Part shown: positions 23,433 to 35,300 of the stretch, piece after piece
Numbering within the stretch: position 1 is the first letter of the stretch
Layout of the letters: each line of letters begins with the position of its first letter
DNA from: Hevea brasiliensis
Lineage: Eukaryota; Streptophyta; Magnoliopsida; Malpighiales; Euphorbiaceae
NCBI RefSeq assembly: GCF_030052815.1
Contig: NC_079503.1
Location: 55,284,735 to 55,348,734 of the forward strand
Direction of reading: 5' to 3'
Length of the DNA: 64,000 bases
Translations under genes and position numbers: made by a program
Notes under the pieces: generated by a model
Database searches by the model: none
What the model was told of the DNA's origin: nothing
The model's input: only the letters and a program-made list of their open reading frames with translations

Positions 23433-24470
23433 CAAATTGCTTTATTTTGATTTTTTCTTTTCTTTTCATCACTACTCAATTTCAATTAAATTTTTAGTAA
23501 TGTTTCTTCATATTTTATGTCATATTAATTATTTACTTAGCTGAACAAGTCGGCCAAACGTCACCTCTGAAGGCGAAATGACCAAAATGCCTCCGTTTGG
23601 TTCAACGGGCCAAAATTGTCTGTACCGATTGAAATATTTTTCTAGGTATTTTCTTGGCATTCTAATGCCATAGGAACCTCAGTAATCCTTCTCTGGAGTC
23701 CTAAAAATTATTTTATAATTTTTCCCCCAGGTCTAGGGCTCCTCGTTGCGAGAATCGCAACTTCCCTCTGGTTACCCATCGCTTGGGCACCGGCTCGTTT
23801 AACTCGGTTGTATTTTATTTCTAAAATTTTTACCAAATTTTTCTTATTAATATTTGAGTTAATTATGGTTCCTGACTTTAGTTTAAATATTTTTTCGGAC
23901 GTTCTAGCTGTCCGGACCGACACCGGTCACCGGAACAGTAGAATGTACGGAGTTGCTATCGGGAGGGTGTTACAATTGAGCCTTATAGAAATTCAGCTAG
24001 CCATGGTATGGTAGAAGTTGATGGTGTTTGTTTAAATAAAACTTGAATTGTGATGTGTTTTGTGGTGTTAAACATGAGTAATAAAAGAATTATGTATGAA
24101 TTGAGTTAGTTGATGAATTAGGATTATGTTAGTTAGGGTTTGGTTGAAAATTTGGGGACTTTTTTGAATTAATAAACAATTGACATTAGTGATACTTAAT
24201 TTGATTAGTGTATTATAGATTGTGAATTGATGAATTGAATTGAAATACATTGTGGTTGGCAAAGTGTTGAATGCTAGCAGTTTGACTTTGGTTAATTCAA
24301 ATGGCCATAACTGAAAATTGGTTACTCCAATTGGTGTGAGGCCAATTGGAGATGGAAATTAAGACATAATGCTACAATTTTGATGAAGATACCCAACCCT
24401 AAAACTGAACAAAAAGTGGTAAAAAAGTTAGGTCAAATCTGGATTTAGGCACACTGCCCTATACAAAATT

Positions 24471-24501
24471 GACCATATGAACAGTACATGTTCATATGGT
24501 C
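24471..24501. repeat. Long LTR inverted repeat (G)
   Basis: Perfect arms GACCATATGAACA and TGTTCATATGGTC with a 5-base loop. Relative to I and E, the arms carry a matching A-to-T / T-to-A change. Confidence 0.7.
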
Positions 24502-26159
24502 ATAACTTGGACTAGGAAGGTCCAAATGACCTGAATTTTATACCGATGGAAAGCTTAGACATAGCACTACAACTTTTATGAAGAACACAAACCCAAATTC
24601 GTACCATAACCCATCCAAAAAGTGAGTTGCAGTCAGCATACCAAAACTGCCAGAACCAAGAAAGTGCCCAGAATTCTGTGTTAAACAAATCTGGCTAGCC
24701 TTAGAAAAATAGGCATAACTTGAGGTAAAAAAACTCCAAATTGAGTGATTCAAAAAGGGTATCAAAGCTAAGAAAATAAGGAACAACTTTGATGAAGGAC
24801 ACTTAGCCAAATTTCCACTGTACATAGACCAATGGAACAGTAGAAACTTGTAACCCAAAACTAAATTTTTGGGATTTTACTTAGGTAGTTTGGAAATTTA
24901 ATTGGCAATTAATGCCAATAAATTTGACAGCCAAAATGTAGTATATGAGTACAATTAGAATTAATAAACCTATTTAGTAGGAAAAAGTCAACATTTTGAC
25001 TTAAATAGTGCAATGAATAGTGACCAAAAATGCAAAATTCAAATGACACCATTTTAAGTAAATTTAAGGCTACAATTAAGTAGGCATGAAATAAATTAAT
25101 GGATTAATTATGAGATATGGTACTGAACATTGTAAATTGTGTATTTTAGTTGAAAAAAAGACTGGAAAGAGATCTTCGAGGAAAAATCGAAAATTAGAGT
25201 AAACTAGTCGACAAAGAGGTTTGTGCACAACTAGTTTTTAATTAATTTTGTTCTGAATATTTCATATGATTGATTAAATGACATTATTTTCCTTATGTAT
25301 TATGTTTATCAAGTATTAGATTTATTTCAATGATTATTGAAATTATTATAGTATGCATGAATTTCACTTTGTGAAATGGTATTTCAACCATTATTGAGCA
25401 ATGTTGTGGATTGAATAAATTAGTTTTGGAAAAAATTATGATAAAATATATTTTGAATTATGATGAGCATAAAAATGATTGGATATTGGAATTGACATTG
25501 AATTGAATTGTGTTGTGATTTATGCTCACAAAAAGGACAAAGAGATTCATAATATTGTTTTATATCTCACTATAGATGCTTGACTAGGTTATTTCCGTCT
25601 CTTTCATTTATTGAGGAGACAATGGAGTTTGCTTTGTTTTGATTATCATGGTACGTGCACATGCTTAGATTCTCCTCTTATTAGAGGTTAGATCTAAGTT
25701 TTTTATTAGCCCTTTTGGAAGTTGCATTATTGTGGTGTGTAATATGCACGATGATTCGATTTCTCCGACCATAGGGAGTTAGAATCCTGATTCGATCTCC
25801 CCGACCATAGGAAGTTAGAATCGCCCTGAAGATGGCCTGACGGATTAATCTTGCATAGTTAGTGAGATAAAGAATTTTTTTTTGAACAGTAGGGAATTGT
25901 GATTTTAAATGAAATTTGAGCATAGTAATTTGATGGAAATTAATATCTATTTCCATAAATTGCTGGAATTACTTTAAATGTTTAGTTATGATTTAATAAA
26001 TTGAATTTATTGATCAAGGTCGTTTAAACAAATAATTTATATTATTGGCAATGAAAATTTTGATTTTTGGAGTTTTAATGAATTTCAAGATTTTTAAATT
26101 CTTTGCTATAATTTTGTCAATGTATATTGTATTACATTTAAATTATAGTTGTGCACCAT

Positions 26160-26174
26160 TGAGTTCACCACTCA
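26160..26174 (+). other. Conserved LTR hairpin (copy in G)
   Basis: TGAGT / ACTCA stem with a 5-base loop, preceded by GTGCACCAT and followed by GTGATAGCTT. Confidence 0.5.
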
Positions 26175-26922
26175 GTGATAGCTTTATATGCTGTCACAGG
26201 TGAAAATAAAGATAGAGCAGCTGAGTGAGATTTCCTGTAGCTGCGCCTTGAAGACACATTCAGATTAGCTCCGCGTATATCATAGGTATACCTTTGTACA
26301 TAGATTTTGATGTATGCATGTAATTATATGTATGTAATTTATTTGAGCAGTTGTACAAGAATTTTTGTAATATTATTTTGGGTATGTAATTAAAATGCAA
26401 ATTATTGTAATATTCAAATTTATTTCTGAGTTTTGTAATTAATGTAAATAATTAAATTTCTATATTTTGTGAATGATAAATGACTTCCTTTTCTGAAATG
26501 AGATGTTCAATGTTGATTTAAAAATGTGATGAGTTGATTGTTGTAAATGATTTATTCATTGTTGGGATTGAATTGTGTAGAGAAATGAATTTTTTAGAGT
26601 TGTGGTAGAGTAAAAATATTGGGAGTGTGTTTCTTTCCAGGTTTTGAAGAACTGTTTTCTCAAAATATAGCCGGCACTCTGTTAAAATTTTGAAAAAAAT
26701 TTATAACACTAGATTTTAATTGAGGATTTGATCCATGACCAACATTTCAATTAAAGGCTTTTGATAAATATTCAACGTTCCCACCACTATAAAAACGATC
26801 GGAAATTATTTTAAAATCCCTTATAGTATATTTAATAGGTTACCGATAGCGAAGTATGGTAATTCATTAGGTTTACTATGGGAACATGTTATGCCTTACG
26901 AGGAGTAGAGTGTGACAGAAGG

Positions 26923-27612
26923 TCCAGGAACTTGAGGTTTCTTTTTCTTATTCCTACGAAAGAAGAAGATGCAACCAAAGCTACCTCTTTTCCTTTATTG
27001 CTTGGCATATTCTTTTGAGCAATAACCAGCATGTTAAGCAAGCCAGCCAGAGTGCATTCTTACTTAGTCATATGAAAATTTATCACAAATTTCCTAAATG
27101 ACTCTAGTAGGGACTGATGGATCATTCGTCTGTAATTGGAAATCCATGTGAAAATCAAGATATTCCAGTTGCTCTGTAAGCCGAATCATCTTGTGGACAT
27201 GATCTTCTATATTTTGTCCCTCTGACATCCTCATTCGGAATAGCTGTCTAGATATCTCATACCTAACATTCCTACTATGTTCAACATACAACTCTTACAG
27301 GTGAAGAAGGATCTCATTTGTACTTTGCATGTTTTCATGCTGCTTCTGTAGCTCATTAGTTATAGAAGTAAGCATATAACATTTGGCTCTCATATCATTC
27401 TCCTTCCACTTGTCCAAAGTCTTTAATTAATCTGGAGTGGCCCTTGAAGGTAAGGGATCGGGAATTTTTGAATCTAGAACATATCCAATATGCTCTAAAT
27501 TCAGGACAAGCTTCAAATTTCTGAGCCAATCAGAAAGATTAGGTCCTGTCAACCTATTATGATCAAGTTTGCCCGCAAGGATATTAGATGGTGATGTTTG
27601 TTATGTGCTCAT
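26923..27612 (-). pseudogene. Copia F gag, N-terminal part
   Basis: It starts at ATG 27610-27612 (MST), with a stop as the fourth codon. It reads NRLTGPNLSDWLRNLKLVL, LEHIGYVLD, then EHSRNVRYEISRQLFRMRMS and HVHKMIRLTEQLEYL, the Ty1/copia gag (DUF4219/UBN2) blocks. Several in-frame stops break it. At its left end the reading KPQVPG joins, once LTR G and one GAAGG are removed, to PSKKIAKQKGKTK and then the CCHC knuckle at 11936-11977. This confirms the insertion point. Confidence 0.88.
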
Positions 27613-27688
27613 TTTTATCAGAATATAAACTATAGAAAATAATAAGAGTAATTAGTAAATATATCAAGTAATTAACCAAAATGATTAT
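27613..27688 (-). other. Copia F leader, distal part
   Basis: AT-rich untranslated leader between the gag start and the insertion point of H. The target duplication ATTAT is at 27684-27688. Confidence 0.7.
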
Positions 27689-30600
27689 TGTTACATCATG
27701 ACTTTAGATAGTCCATACGTTCTACTGTTCAGGCGACCAATGTCTGTCCGGACAGCCATAATGTCTAGAACTATATTTAGACTAGAGTGAGGAGTGATAA
27801 ATAACTCAAATAATGATAAGAAAAATTAAGAAAATATTTAAGCAATAAAATGCATCAAGGTTAAATTAGCCGTAGCTCCAGCGATGGGTGACCTACCGGA
27901 AAGTGACTGTAAAGACAGTTGCCGACCCTAGACCCATGAAAAACCCTGTGAAATAATTTTGGGGACTCCAGTGGAGAGTTTTGAGCCTTAGATAGCAATA
28001 AAATGCCAAGAAAATGTTAAGAAAATTTTCTAAGTCGGTACAGACAATTTTAGCTCATTAAGCTAAATGAAGGGCATTTTGGTCATTTCACCTTCAGATA
28101 TGATTTTTGACCAACTTGTCCATTTACGTAAGTGAGATCCATGTCCTAAAATATGAATAATTATTACTAAAAATTTAATTAAAAATAAGTAAAAAAAAAA
28201 AGAAGAAAAGAAAATAAAAAAAATGAAATTAAATTAGGATTATGATATCATGCATGATGCAATTAAAAATCTCTAACCAATCAAAATGAGACAAACAACT
28301 ATGAAAAGGATAAAATTAATTAATTAAAATAAAAAATTGATTCATCTTCTTCATTCGAAACCTCTTAGCTGAACCACTCTTCATTTTTAGAGACTCCACT
28401 ATTGTTCAAGCTTTAAAGCTTGGTCTTCCTCCATTCTCACCTCAAAAGCCCTAGGTCTCTTCGCTAAAAATTACACTCACACCTTATGGAAGTGTTTGGC
28501 TCCAAGAATTGAAGAGAAAGTGAAGTTTAAAGTTTGGGAAAATTCTGCTCACAAGGCTAGTGCACTATCCAAGTCTTCTTTCTTCTGTAAGTGTTGTAAG
28601 TGTGCTAAACTAAGTTGAAATCTTATGGAATTGAAAGAATATGATGAGGAATTGAAAGATCAATTTTTGACAGCCATGAGAGGGTTAGGGTTTTGATGGT
28701 TTAGTTGCAATTAAACGTGTATATCAATGTTAATTGATGTATATGTGTTACATAAGATTTACAAAACTTATAAGTTTGGGTTTAGTATGAAAATTGGGAA
28801 TTTGATGATATGTTGATACATTGATATTGTTGAGATCAATTATGGTCTATTTGAAGTGTATGGAATGTGATTTGAGGTTGGTAGTAGTGTGGAATGGTGG
28901 TATTGGGAGTGCTGTGTTTATGCAGGATTTTATGGACCTTGAGTCCAGTGTGGTTTTTAGGCCATAAGTAGAGCTATGTTACTCCAATTGGTGTGAGGCC
29001 AATTGGAAATGAAACCTAAGACAATTTTCAACATTTTTTATGAAGAGACCCTGCCCAGAAAACCAACCTAGAGTGACCTAAAATTTTCCTAAATCTGGGT
29101 AACCAAAATCTGGACCTGGAAAATGACCAAATGAACAGTGTTTGTTCAAATAGCCATAACTTTGTGTAGAGAGGTCCAAATGATCTAATTCTTGAACCCA
29201 TGGAAAGCTTAGACAATTTAGAACAAATTTCATGAAGAACAAAAACCCAAATTATAACTACAACCAATTCAAATTGCTAGCCAAATTTAGGACACTAAAA
29301 CTGTCAGAAGCCAAAACTGCCTAGAATTCTGGACATGACCAATCTGGCTAGTTATGGTAATTTGACCATAACTTGAGCTACAAAACTCCAAATGGAGTTA
29401 TTCAAAAGGGGAATTAAAGTAGAGACATTAAGGAACAACTTTGATGAAGAAAGTTTAGCCAAATTCCCACTGTAGATAGGTCCAATAGAACAATAAACTT
29501 AGGCGACCAAAACTGAAAATTTGGAAATACATCTAGGGAACTTTAAATTTCAATTGGCAACTAATGCCAACAAATTTAGACCCCAAAATGTGGTATGACT
29601 ATGTATTTAAAATTTGTATATCTAGCATTATAAAAAGTTAATATTTTGAATAAATAGTAATATGAATAGTAACCACCATGACTTATGAGAAGTATAATAA
29701 ATTAGAAAAGCCATTATAATTGTTAAGAATGAAATGTGATTAATAAAATTTTTAATTTTTTAAAAACATAAAAGAATACTTTTAGTACAATAGTACATGA
29801 GAATAATTGATGTGAATTTTGATCAATATGGAGGATATAATAAATGTATAAATTATGATGAATGCATAAACTATGTATAATTGTGATTTAGGAATTTATA
29901 CTTCTACTAGGAACAGAATTTAATGTTATAAATTATAATTGGATTTTATGATGAAATAATGAAATAATAAAACATATTAATACTTAATGGTACTATTGTG
30001 CCCATGTATTGCCTAGACACGTGTGTCAGATTGGATAGATTGGCATGCCAATAGGGGATTGTTTGAGCAGTACTGCGTAAAGCTTTATGCTTGTATTTAT
30101 GGCTTTATACCCGCATTCATGGGTTGTATGTCTGATTATTCGTTACCATGGCTTTTTAACCATATTAATTTCATATGTGATTGACGTTATGTATTTCATA
30201 TCCCATGGTATGATGGCTTGAGACACCACGATGTCCAGTGCCAAGGACCTGCTTATCTAGTTTAGTCATCCTGTCATAGGTTACTTAGACAGTGAAATTT
30301 ATTAAAATAAGTTAAGAATATTAACAATTAAAAATATTAAAAATTAAATACATGAGTAATAGGACCAAAAATAAATTAGATTAGCTCTAAGAATTTATTT
30401 GTTAGAAGGACCTGAAATGAACTAGATTAGTTATAAAAATTTTAATTATTATGAAATGATCTAAGACAACCTAAAAAGTATTGAGGAAGTGATAAAAAGA
30501 TTAGCAAAAGAATTATAACTTAAATAAATATTACTAATGTGTCTTACATAATAATATAAGCATAAATTTAATATTTTTAGATTATTTTATATTGTACATT

Positions 30601-31455
30601 ATTATTATAAATTTATGAACTAAGAACCTCCAAAGAGGACTAAATTAGGATAAAAGATATTTAATTTTAGAAATCTCATATGAAGTATAATTAAATCTTA
30701 ATTATTCGAATTATGTTTTATTTCTATCTTTATTTGTATATTATTTTTTTGTTATATTATTACGCAATTAAGCAGCAATGCTTAGCGCGATGGATTTGTT
30801 TCCTCGCGTAGGTACTGAAGATAAAGCCTAGTAGATATTAGACTGGGATTTTGGAGTTCTGATTCACAGAGTGTCCAAGGTTGTCACCTCCTCAGCAATG
30901 CATGTAGATAGGGCTCATATAAGTCATATTATGTATTTTGTATATCACAAATATTTCCTATGCTATAATGTGACTATGAAAATGTAATTAATATGTATGT
31001 AATGTAAATTAATAAATTAGCTATTTCATAAGTAATTAATTTGTATATCATGTAAATTATGAATTTATATAATTAGTGTGTAAATCATGTATCTTAATAA
31101 AATTTAAGAATTTATATATATATATGAATTAAGCATTAATGGAATTGTATGGGAATGAGTATGTAATTGAAATACACAAATGATATTTAAAATACTGAGA
31201 TGATTATGACATGTATGAATGAGATTATTACTGAAAATTATTGTTGAAAATTTCAAACAGGTAAATAGTGAAATACGCCAAATGTTAATAAAATAGGGAA
31301 AACTTCGTCAGTTTCTCCTTCAAAAAATAATTGATCTTAAAATATAATGAGTTCAAAATTATTAAAGGGATAAAGCAAGATAAGACAGAGTACTCCGACA
31401 CCGAATGTAGCAAGCCTTGCTCAGCTACACTATAGATCGGGTAGGGGGTGTTACA
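27689..31455 (+). mobile_element. Solo LTR H (Ty3/gypsy, plus strand)
   Basis: It begins TGTTACATC and ends GGGGGTGTTACA, 3767 bp, flanked by perfect ATTAT at 27684-27688 and 31456-31460. Near the start it shares TCTACTGTTCAGGCGACCAATGTCTGTCCGGACAGCC-like sequence with the gypsy LTRs of E, I and D (shown only in part here). Internal landmarks: palindrome ATCATGCATGAT at 28247-28258, donor-like CAAG/GCTAGTG at 28552-28562 (GC instead of GT), a decayed long inverted repeat near 29124-29154, and a TAAGCA/TGCTTA hairpin at 30769-30784. There is no internal region, so it is a solo LTR inside copia F. Confidence 0.92.
30769..30784 (+). other. Conserved LTR hairpin (copy in H)
   Basis: TAAGCA / TGCTTA stem with a different 4-base loop (GCAA), followed by GCGCGATGG. 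Confidence 0.55.
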
Positions 31456-33106
31456 ATTATGATCTTTTAATCAAATTGGTCCTCCCACTAACTTGGCGAA
31501 GCGTACACTTCCAAAGGAGGAAATAGAAATCCTAGTTGGATGGATTTCTAATGGGTGATTAAATTCTTATAGTCTTATGGATTACCTTCAAGCACATCTA
31601 TTATTGGAATCACAATAAACTATAAGTGAGCAACTCTTTGCCCATCACATCTCATGTGAGATTCAATCATTTATTTGGCCCCTAATACTCAAAACCTCAG
31701 GCACATCCATTATTGGTTTATCTTGCATTAGTTAAGTTGATACCATTGAGCTAGTAAGCATGCAAATAACTTTAATGACCTCGGGCACTTCCATTATTGA
31801 ACACTAAGCATTTACATACTTTTAACATCTTATGCTTAACAATTATTCTTAAGAAAGTCTCTTAAACAAATGCATCATTCTCATGTTTTCATAGCTAATA
31901 ATGCAAATGTTTAAAATTTCTTAAAATAATTACCTCAATAGAAGGCCATGATATAATTACTATAATTATACCATTACTAACTTAATCATTGATTTGGAAG
32001 ATTTTATGGTCAGCTTAATTACTATTATGGTCTCACTTTGCACATTATCCAGTAGGCATGCATATATCTTATATTTGCATGCATTCATATACATCTCATG
32101 CATACATGGATAAATAAATAATATGGTATGATAATGGACTTTCTAAGGGATTCAATTCTGAGCCACCAAGATTGAATTAGGGCATTCCTAGGTGTATTTC
32201 ATTCATTCATTTTATAAGAATTGCTGAAGGAGTACATAATCAACATCTTGATCTTGATCTCCTCCCATTGGTCCCACCAATGCTCTTGACCTCCTTGTGC
32301 TTCTTGCTATTCAATTACATTGTAACTCTTGGCATAACAAGGTAACTATACAAGAATTTGGACTTAAAGTCCTTAAATAAATAAAATTACATCCTAACTT
32401 ATCACAATATTTATGATACATGCCACTAAAATAAAATTAATTATTTTATATTCCAAAGAAAAATAAAAGAAATAAATCGAATTACATTGGTCTTTTATTG
32501 TCCATCATCAGCCATCATGCATATTAAAATTTAACAATTAAAAAAAACATACATGTTAAAATTAAATTGAATATTATATATTCAATTAAAATTAAATTTG
32601 ATTCAAATAATCTTTGAATTTAGAAACTTTTTCTAAATTTAAATTTATGAAAGCAATTTTCAAAATTATTTGTGTGATTAGAAATCCTAATTAAACAATT
32701 TAATTAGGTTTAGGCATAATTTTGGGTCCAAAATTATACAATAATACATAAAAACCCAAAAAAACTAAGCCAAACATGCCCCTTTAAAAAAACATGGCCT
32801 GTGTAACCAGTACACGGCCTGAGGCATGCCAAAACACGGGCTGGGCCATGTAAACGCTGCTCGACATGAGTTGGGGTGCGAGATGGGACATGGCCAATGA
32901 CACGTTCCTGGGCGCTCGTTAACACGGCCGTGTGCTGTAAAAACACGCCCTGGGCTGTGTAAAAACCCAAAACATGGTCCAGGCTATGTTTCTTGCGATA
33001 GAATGACATTTTCTTAGGGTTTTTGATCCGAACCAACTTCAAATAAACCCAAACTTAATCCAATCACACAATTAAGCCTCAAAATCAATCCTAATGGCAA
33101 ATATAG
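31456..33106 (-). other. Copia F 5' untranslated leader
   Basis: This is about 1.65 kb between LTR H and the primer site, with no supported gene. It contains scattered CCTC-GGCACATCCATTATTGG-like repeated phrases (near 31590-31790) and a GC-rich block of ACACGGCC-type repeats (32780-32985). The 102-codon minus-strand frame at 32734-33042 lies over that repeat block and shows no recognisable domain. I regard it as chance. Confidence 0.7.
32780..32985. repeat. GC-rich ACACGGCC-type imperfect repeats
   Basis: Variants of (A)CACGGCCTG, CACGGGCTGGGCCATGTAA, CACGGCCGTGTG and CACGCCCTGGGCTGTGTAA recur within 200 bases. The core CACGGCCGTG is a perfect palindrome. Composition differs sharply from the AT-rich surroundings. 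Confidence 0.65.
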
Positions 33107-33120
33107 TGGATCTGATACCA
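33107..33120 (-). other. Primer-binding site of copia F (initiator tRNA-Met)
   Basis: On the minus strand this is TGGTATCAGATCCA, two bases after the 5' LTR. It matches the initiator tRNA-Met 3' end over at least ten bases. Confidence 0.88.
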
Positions 33121-33122
33121 AT

Positions 33123-35227
33123 TGAAGGCATAGAAGCATGGATTTAAAGGCATTAGAGCATTGAGTTTTAAAAATTAAACTAGGGTTACATGCACCATAC
33201 CAGGTGAGTTATGTGCCTAGCCTATCTCTAATGCCCAAAAGCATACTAAAACACATTTTAGCATGCACTAAGAGTTCATTTGTCATCTAAGATTGTGAAT
33301 TAACAATTAATTCATTAAACCCTGACTAATGGAAAAAATAATTCAACTAACCTCCAAGGCACTGAATCAAACAATCTTACTCCCTTAGGGTGCTCCTAGG
33401 ACTCCAATTGTAGTCCCTCAAGCTTGTCCACCACAAGCATACCAATGGCAGCCCCTTTAAGCTCTCTTTTCATATTTGTCAAACAACCAAAGTGAGATAG
33501 GCTTGCTTTAGTGAGGGTTAATGGATATGGGTACACTAAAAACACTTTCTAAAAATTTTAATTCAAAGGAAATGAAGGTTTTTTCTTTGAATTAATTAAG
33601 AAATAAAGAAGAAGGAAGAGAAGCCATTGTTGCCATCAAACATGAAAGAGAAAGAAGATGATGGTCTTCTTTTCTTTGTTCATTTATATACATAAGACAA
33701 AACTCACTTAAATGCTTGCCACATGTCATGCTAAGATTAAATCTCACATTTGGAAGACTTAATCACATTAAGCCACTTGTCAAAGCTAGATTTAATCTTC
33801 ATTTAATCATCTTTCATGAATGAAAGACAAATGGCAAACTTGTATGGTGCCACATGTCACCATCTTATGGTGCTACGTGTCACCATGTGAAAAGACCAAT
33901 TTGCCCTTATGTATATCCTTGAGTTCTCAACCCAAAATTATTATTTCTCTTCTTCAAATTAATTTATATTATATATTAATTAATTAATTAATTAATCTCT
34001 AATAATTAATCTCATAATTAAATTCATATTTAAACTCTTTAAATAAAAATTTAATTTATATTTTACATCCAATAACCTATATTTGGTTTCAAGTCATGCT
34101 AGGGACTTTACAATTTCATTGCAAACTAAAACTATTTAATTAATTAATTAAACTCTTTAATTAATCAATTAAATCACATTTTACTTAGTGATTAACTTGT
34201 GCATATGTGTGACTTATCAGGCTCATTACTGATTGACAATGAGAAATGATATCAACTCTTAATATCATTAGAACTCTTTCTTACTATAAATAATTTCTCT
34301 AAATCATTTTAGGCATCTCATTAATAATGGTTAATTCCTAGCGTAGTGTGCCATGGCCACCTAATTAGTAATAAGGAATACCTTAGATGAACCTTTAATC
34401 ATATGTTACCATGTACTAAAATCTCTTCGTTATAAAATCCCAATTATAGCTGGAGTCATGATTAATATCAAACTCCATTTGCTATGAATATTATATTCTC
34501 TTTTAATTCTAATTCTTGATTAATCAAACTTTCTTGTTAGAAACTTTTTTCCAACTAAGTCTATCTGTCCTGGCCAAGAACTTGAATCATCAAGAACAAT
34601 TAAATGAACATAGGATTTTATCCCTATTTACTTAGGGTAACGAATTCCATCTTAATCAACACTTATCTCCATATATAACTAGTAGGAGCCAACACATGCC
34701 CATATATCCATACACAGTATGAGTATGAAAGTAGTATCAAACTCAAACCACCTATATACAAGATAACTATGTCATCTCAGGTCTAAAGATTATATGCACT
34801 TATATGATATATGACAATGCATTGACAAGAGTAAACTCCACGTGCTTATCATAAGTGTCACTAGTTCAGCCTACTTATCATATATAAATGCCTATCATGT
34901 TTGTTATGTGGCATGAGACTCACTACTCCAACTTATTTATATTTCATATTAATACTTTAGGAACAATCATGATTATAATCTTTCTGGATAAGTCATGGCC
35001 TTTTGTAAAGTATTCTTGATTGTGAACAAATTTATAATACTTTGTGCTAGAAATACTGTCACTCATTTTCTTAACAAGTTAAGAATAGAATTTCTAACAA
35101 AATATTAATGGACCTTTTTAATTACACATAAATAAATTATGTAAACAGAAAAGTGTAATTGCCTTTTATTAATAAAATATATACAAGATACATCCAAAAT
35201 GATATACTTTAGGGCATACTACTAACA
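33123..35227 (-). repeat. Copia F 5' LTR (right copy)
   Basis: It starts TGAAGGCATAG and ends ACTACTAACA on the plus strand. Compared with the left LTR it carries a 23-bp tandem duplication (33843-33888) and scattered substitutions. Confidence 0.92.
33843..33888. repeat. 23-bp tandem duplication in copia LTR
   Basis: TATGGTGCCACATGTCACC is followed 23 bases later by TATGGTGCTACGTGTCACC. The left LTR has only one copy (near 7755), so the duplication arose after insertion of F. Confidence 0.85.
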
Positions 35228-35300
35228 CTTAACTGTCCAAACGGACATTAGTCATCAGAACAGTATAATGTATGGAACTACCTAATATGAGGGTGTTATA
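35228..35300 (-). mobile_element. LTR C, segment 3 (start of LTR)
   Basis: In minus orientation this begins TATAACACCC (canonical TGTAACACCC with one G-to-A change), followed by blocks matching the start of LTRs E and I: CAGTATAATGTATGGAACTA and GTCCAAACGGACA. It completes LTR C, whose total length is about 3.9 kb once E and F are removed. Confidence 0.75.

Larger units (their letters stand above)
13018..23974 (-). mobile_element. Complete Ty3/gypsy element I (Tekay/Del-like chromovirus)
   Basis: This 10957-bp element is bounded by target duplication ATTGA at 13013-13017 and 23975-23979. Two LTRs of about 3.1 kb frame a 4.8-kb internal region with initiator tRNA-Met primer site, gag, protease, RT, RNase H, integrase plus chromodomain-like tail, and polypurine tract. 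The LTRs are nearly identical after the first ~100 bases, so the insertion is recent compared with the other elements. The gag and pol frames have at least three frameshifts and one nonsense codon. The integrase frame is open throughout. It sits inside solo LTR G, the deepest level of the nest. Confidence 0.95.
20871..23974 (-). repeat. Element I 5' LTR (right copy)
   Basis: It runs from TGTGACACCC to GGGTGTTACA, 3104 bp, and matches 13018-16108. In minus-strand orientation the TGACATCA dyad is at 23414-23432, the donor-like AAG/GTTAGTG has its first donor base at 23112, a perfect 12-bp inverted repeat is at 22488-22514, and a TAAGCA hairpin is at 21497-21512. Confidence 0.95.
23975..26917 (+). 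mobile_element. Solo LTR G, segment 2
   Basis: This resumes LTR G after element I and ends GAGTGTGACA, followed by GAAGG (26918-26922), which matches the duplication at 12033-12037. Its last 300 bases match LTR B's end. Contents include a perfect 13-bp inverted repeat (24471-24501), a TGAGT/ACTCA hairpin (26160-26174) and the GAAGAACTGTTTTCTC block near 26645. With segment 1 it totals about 3.9 kb. With no internal region and a perfect duplication, it is a solo LTR. Confidence 0.9.
7030..35227 (-). mobile_element. Ty1/copia element F (complete, decayed, hosts G, H and I)
   Basis: It is bounded by a perfect target duplication, CTTAA at 7025-7029 and 35228-35232. Its two LTRs of about 2.1 kb (7030-9099 and 33123-35227) begin TGTTAGTAG and end CTTCA in minus-strand orientation. 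Next to the right (5') LTR is a primer-binding site for initiator tRNA-Met; next to the left LTR is a purine tract. Domain order on the minus strand is gag, CCHC knuckle, protease / gag-pre-integrase region, integrase, RT, RNase H, the copia order. Removing the inserts G/I and H restores continuous gag coding sense across 12037/26918. About 11 differences in the first 175 aligned LTR bases show that it is not recent. Confidence 0.92.

Noticed and set aside
32734..33042. A 102-codon minus-strand open frame in the copia leader
   Set aside because: It overlies the GC-rich ACACGGCC repeats, has no recognisable domain, and lies in a leader where no protein is expected.
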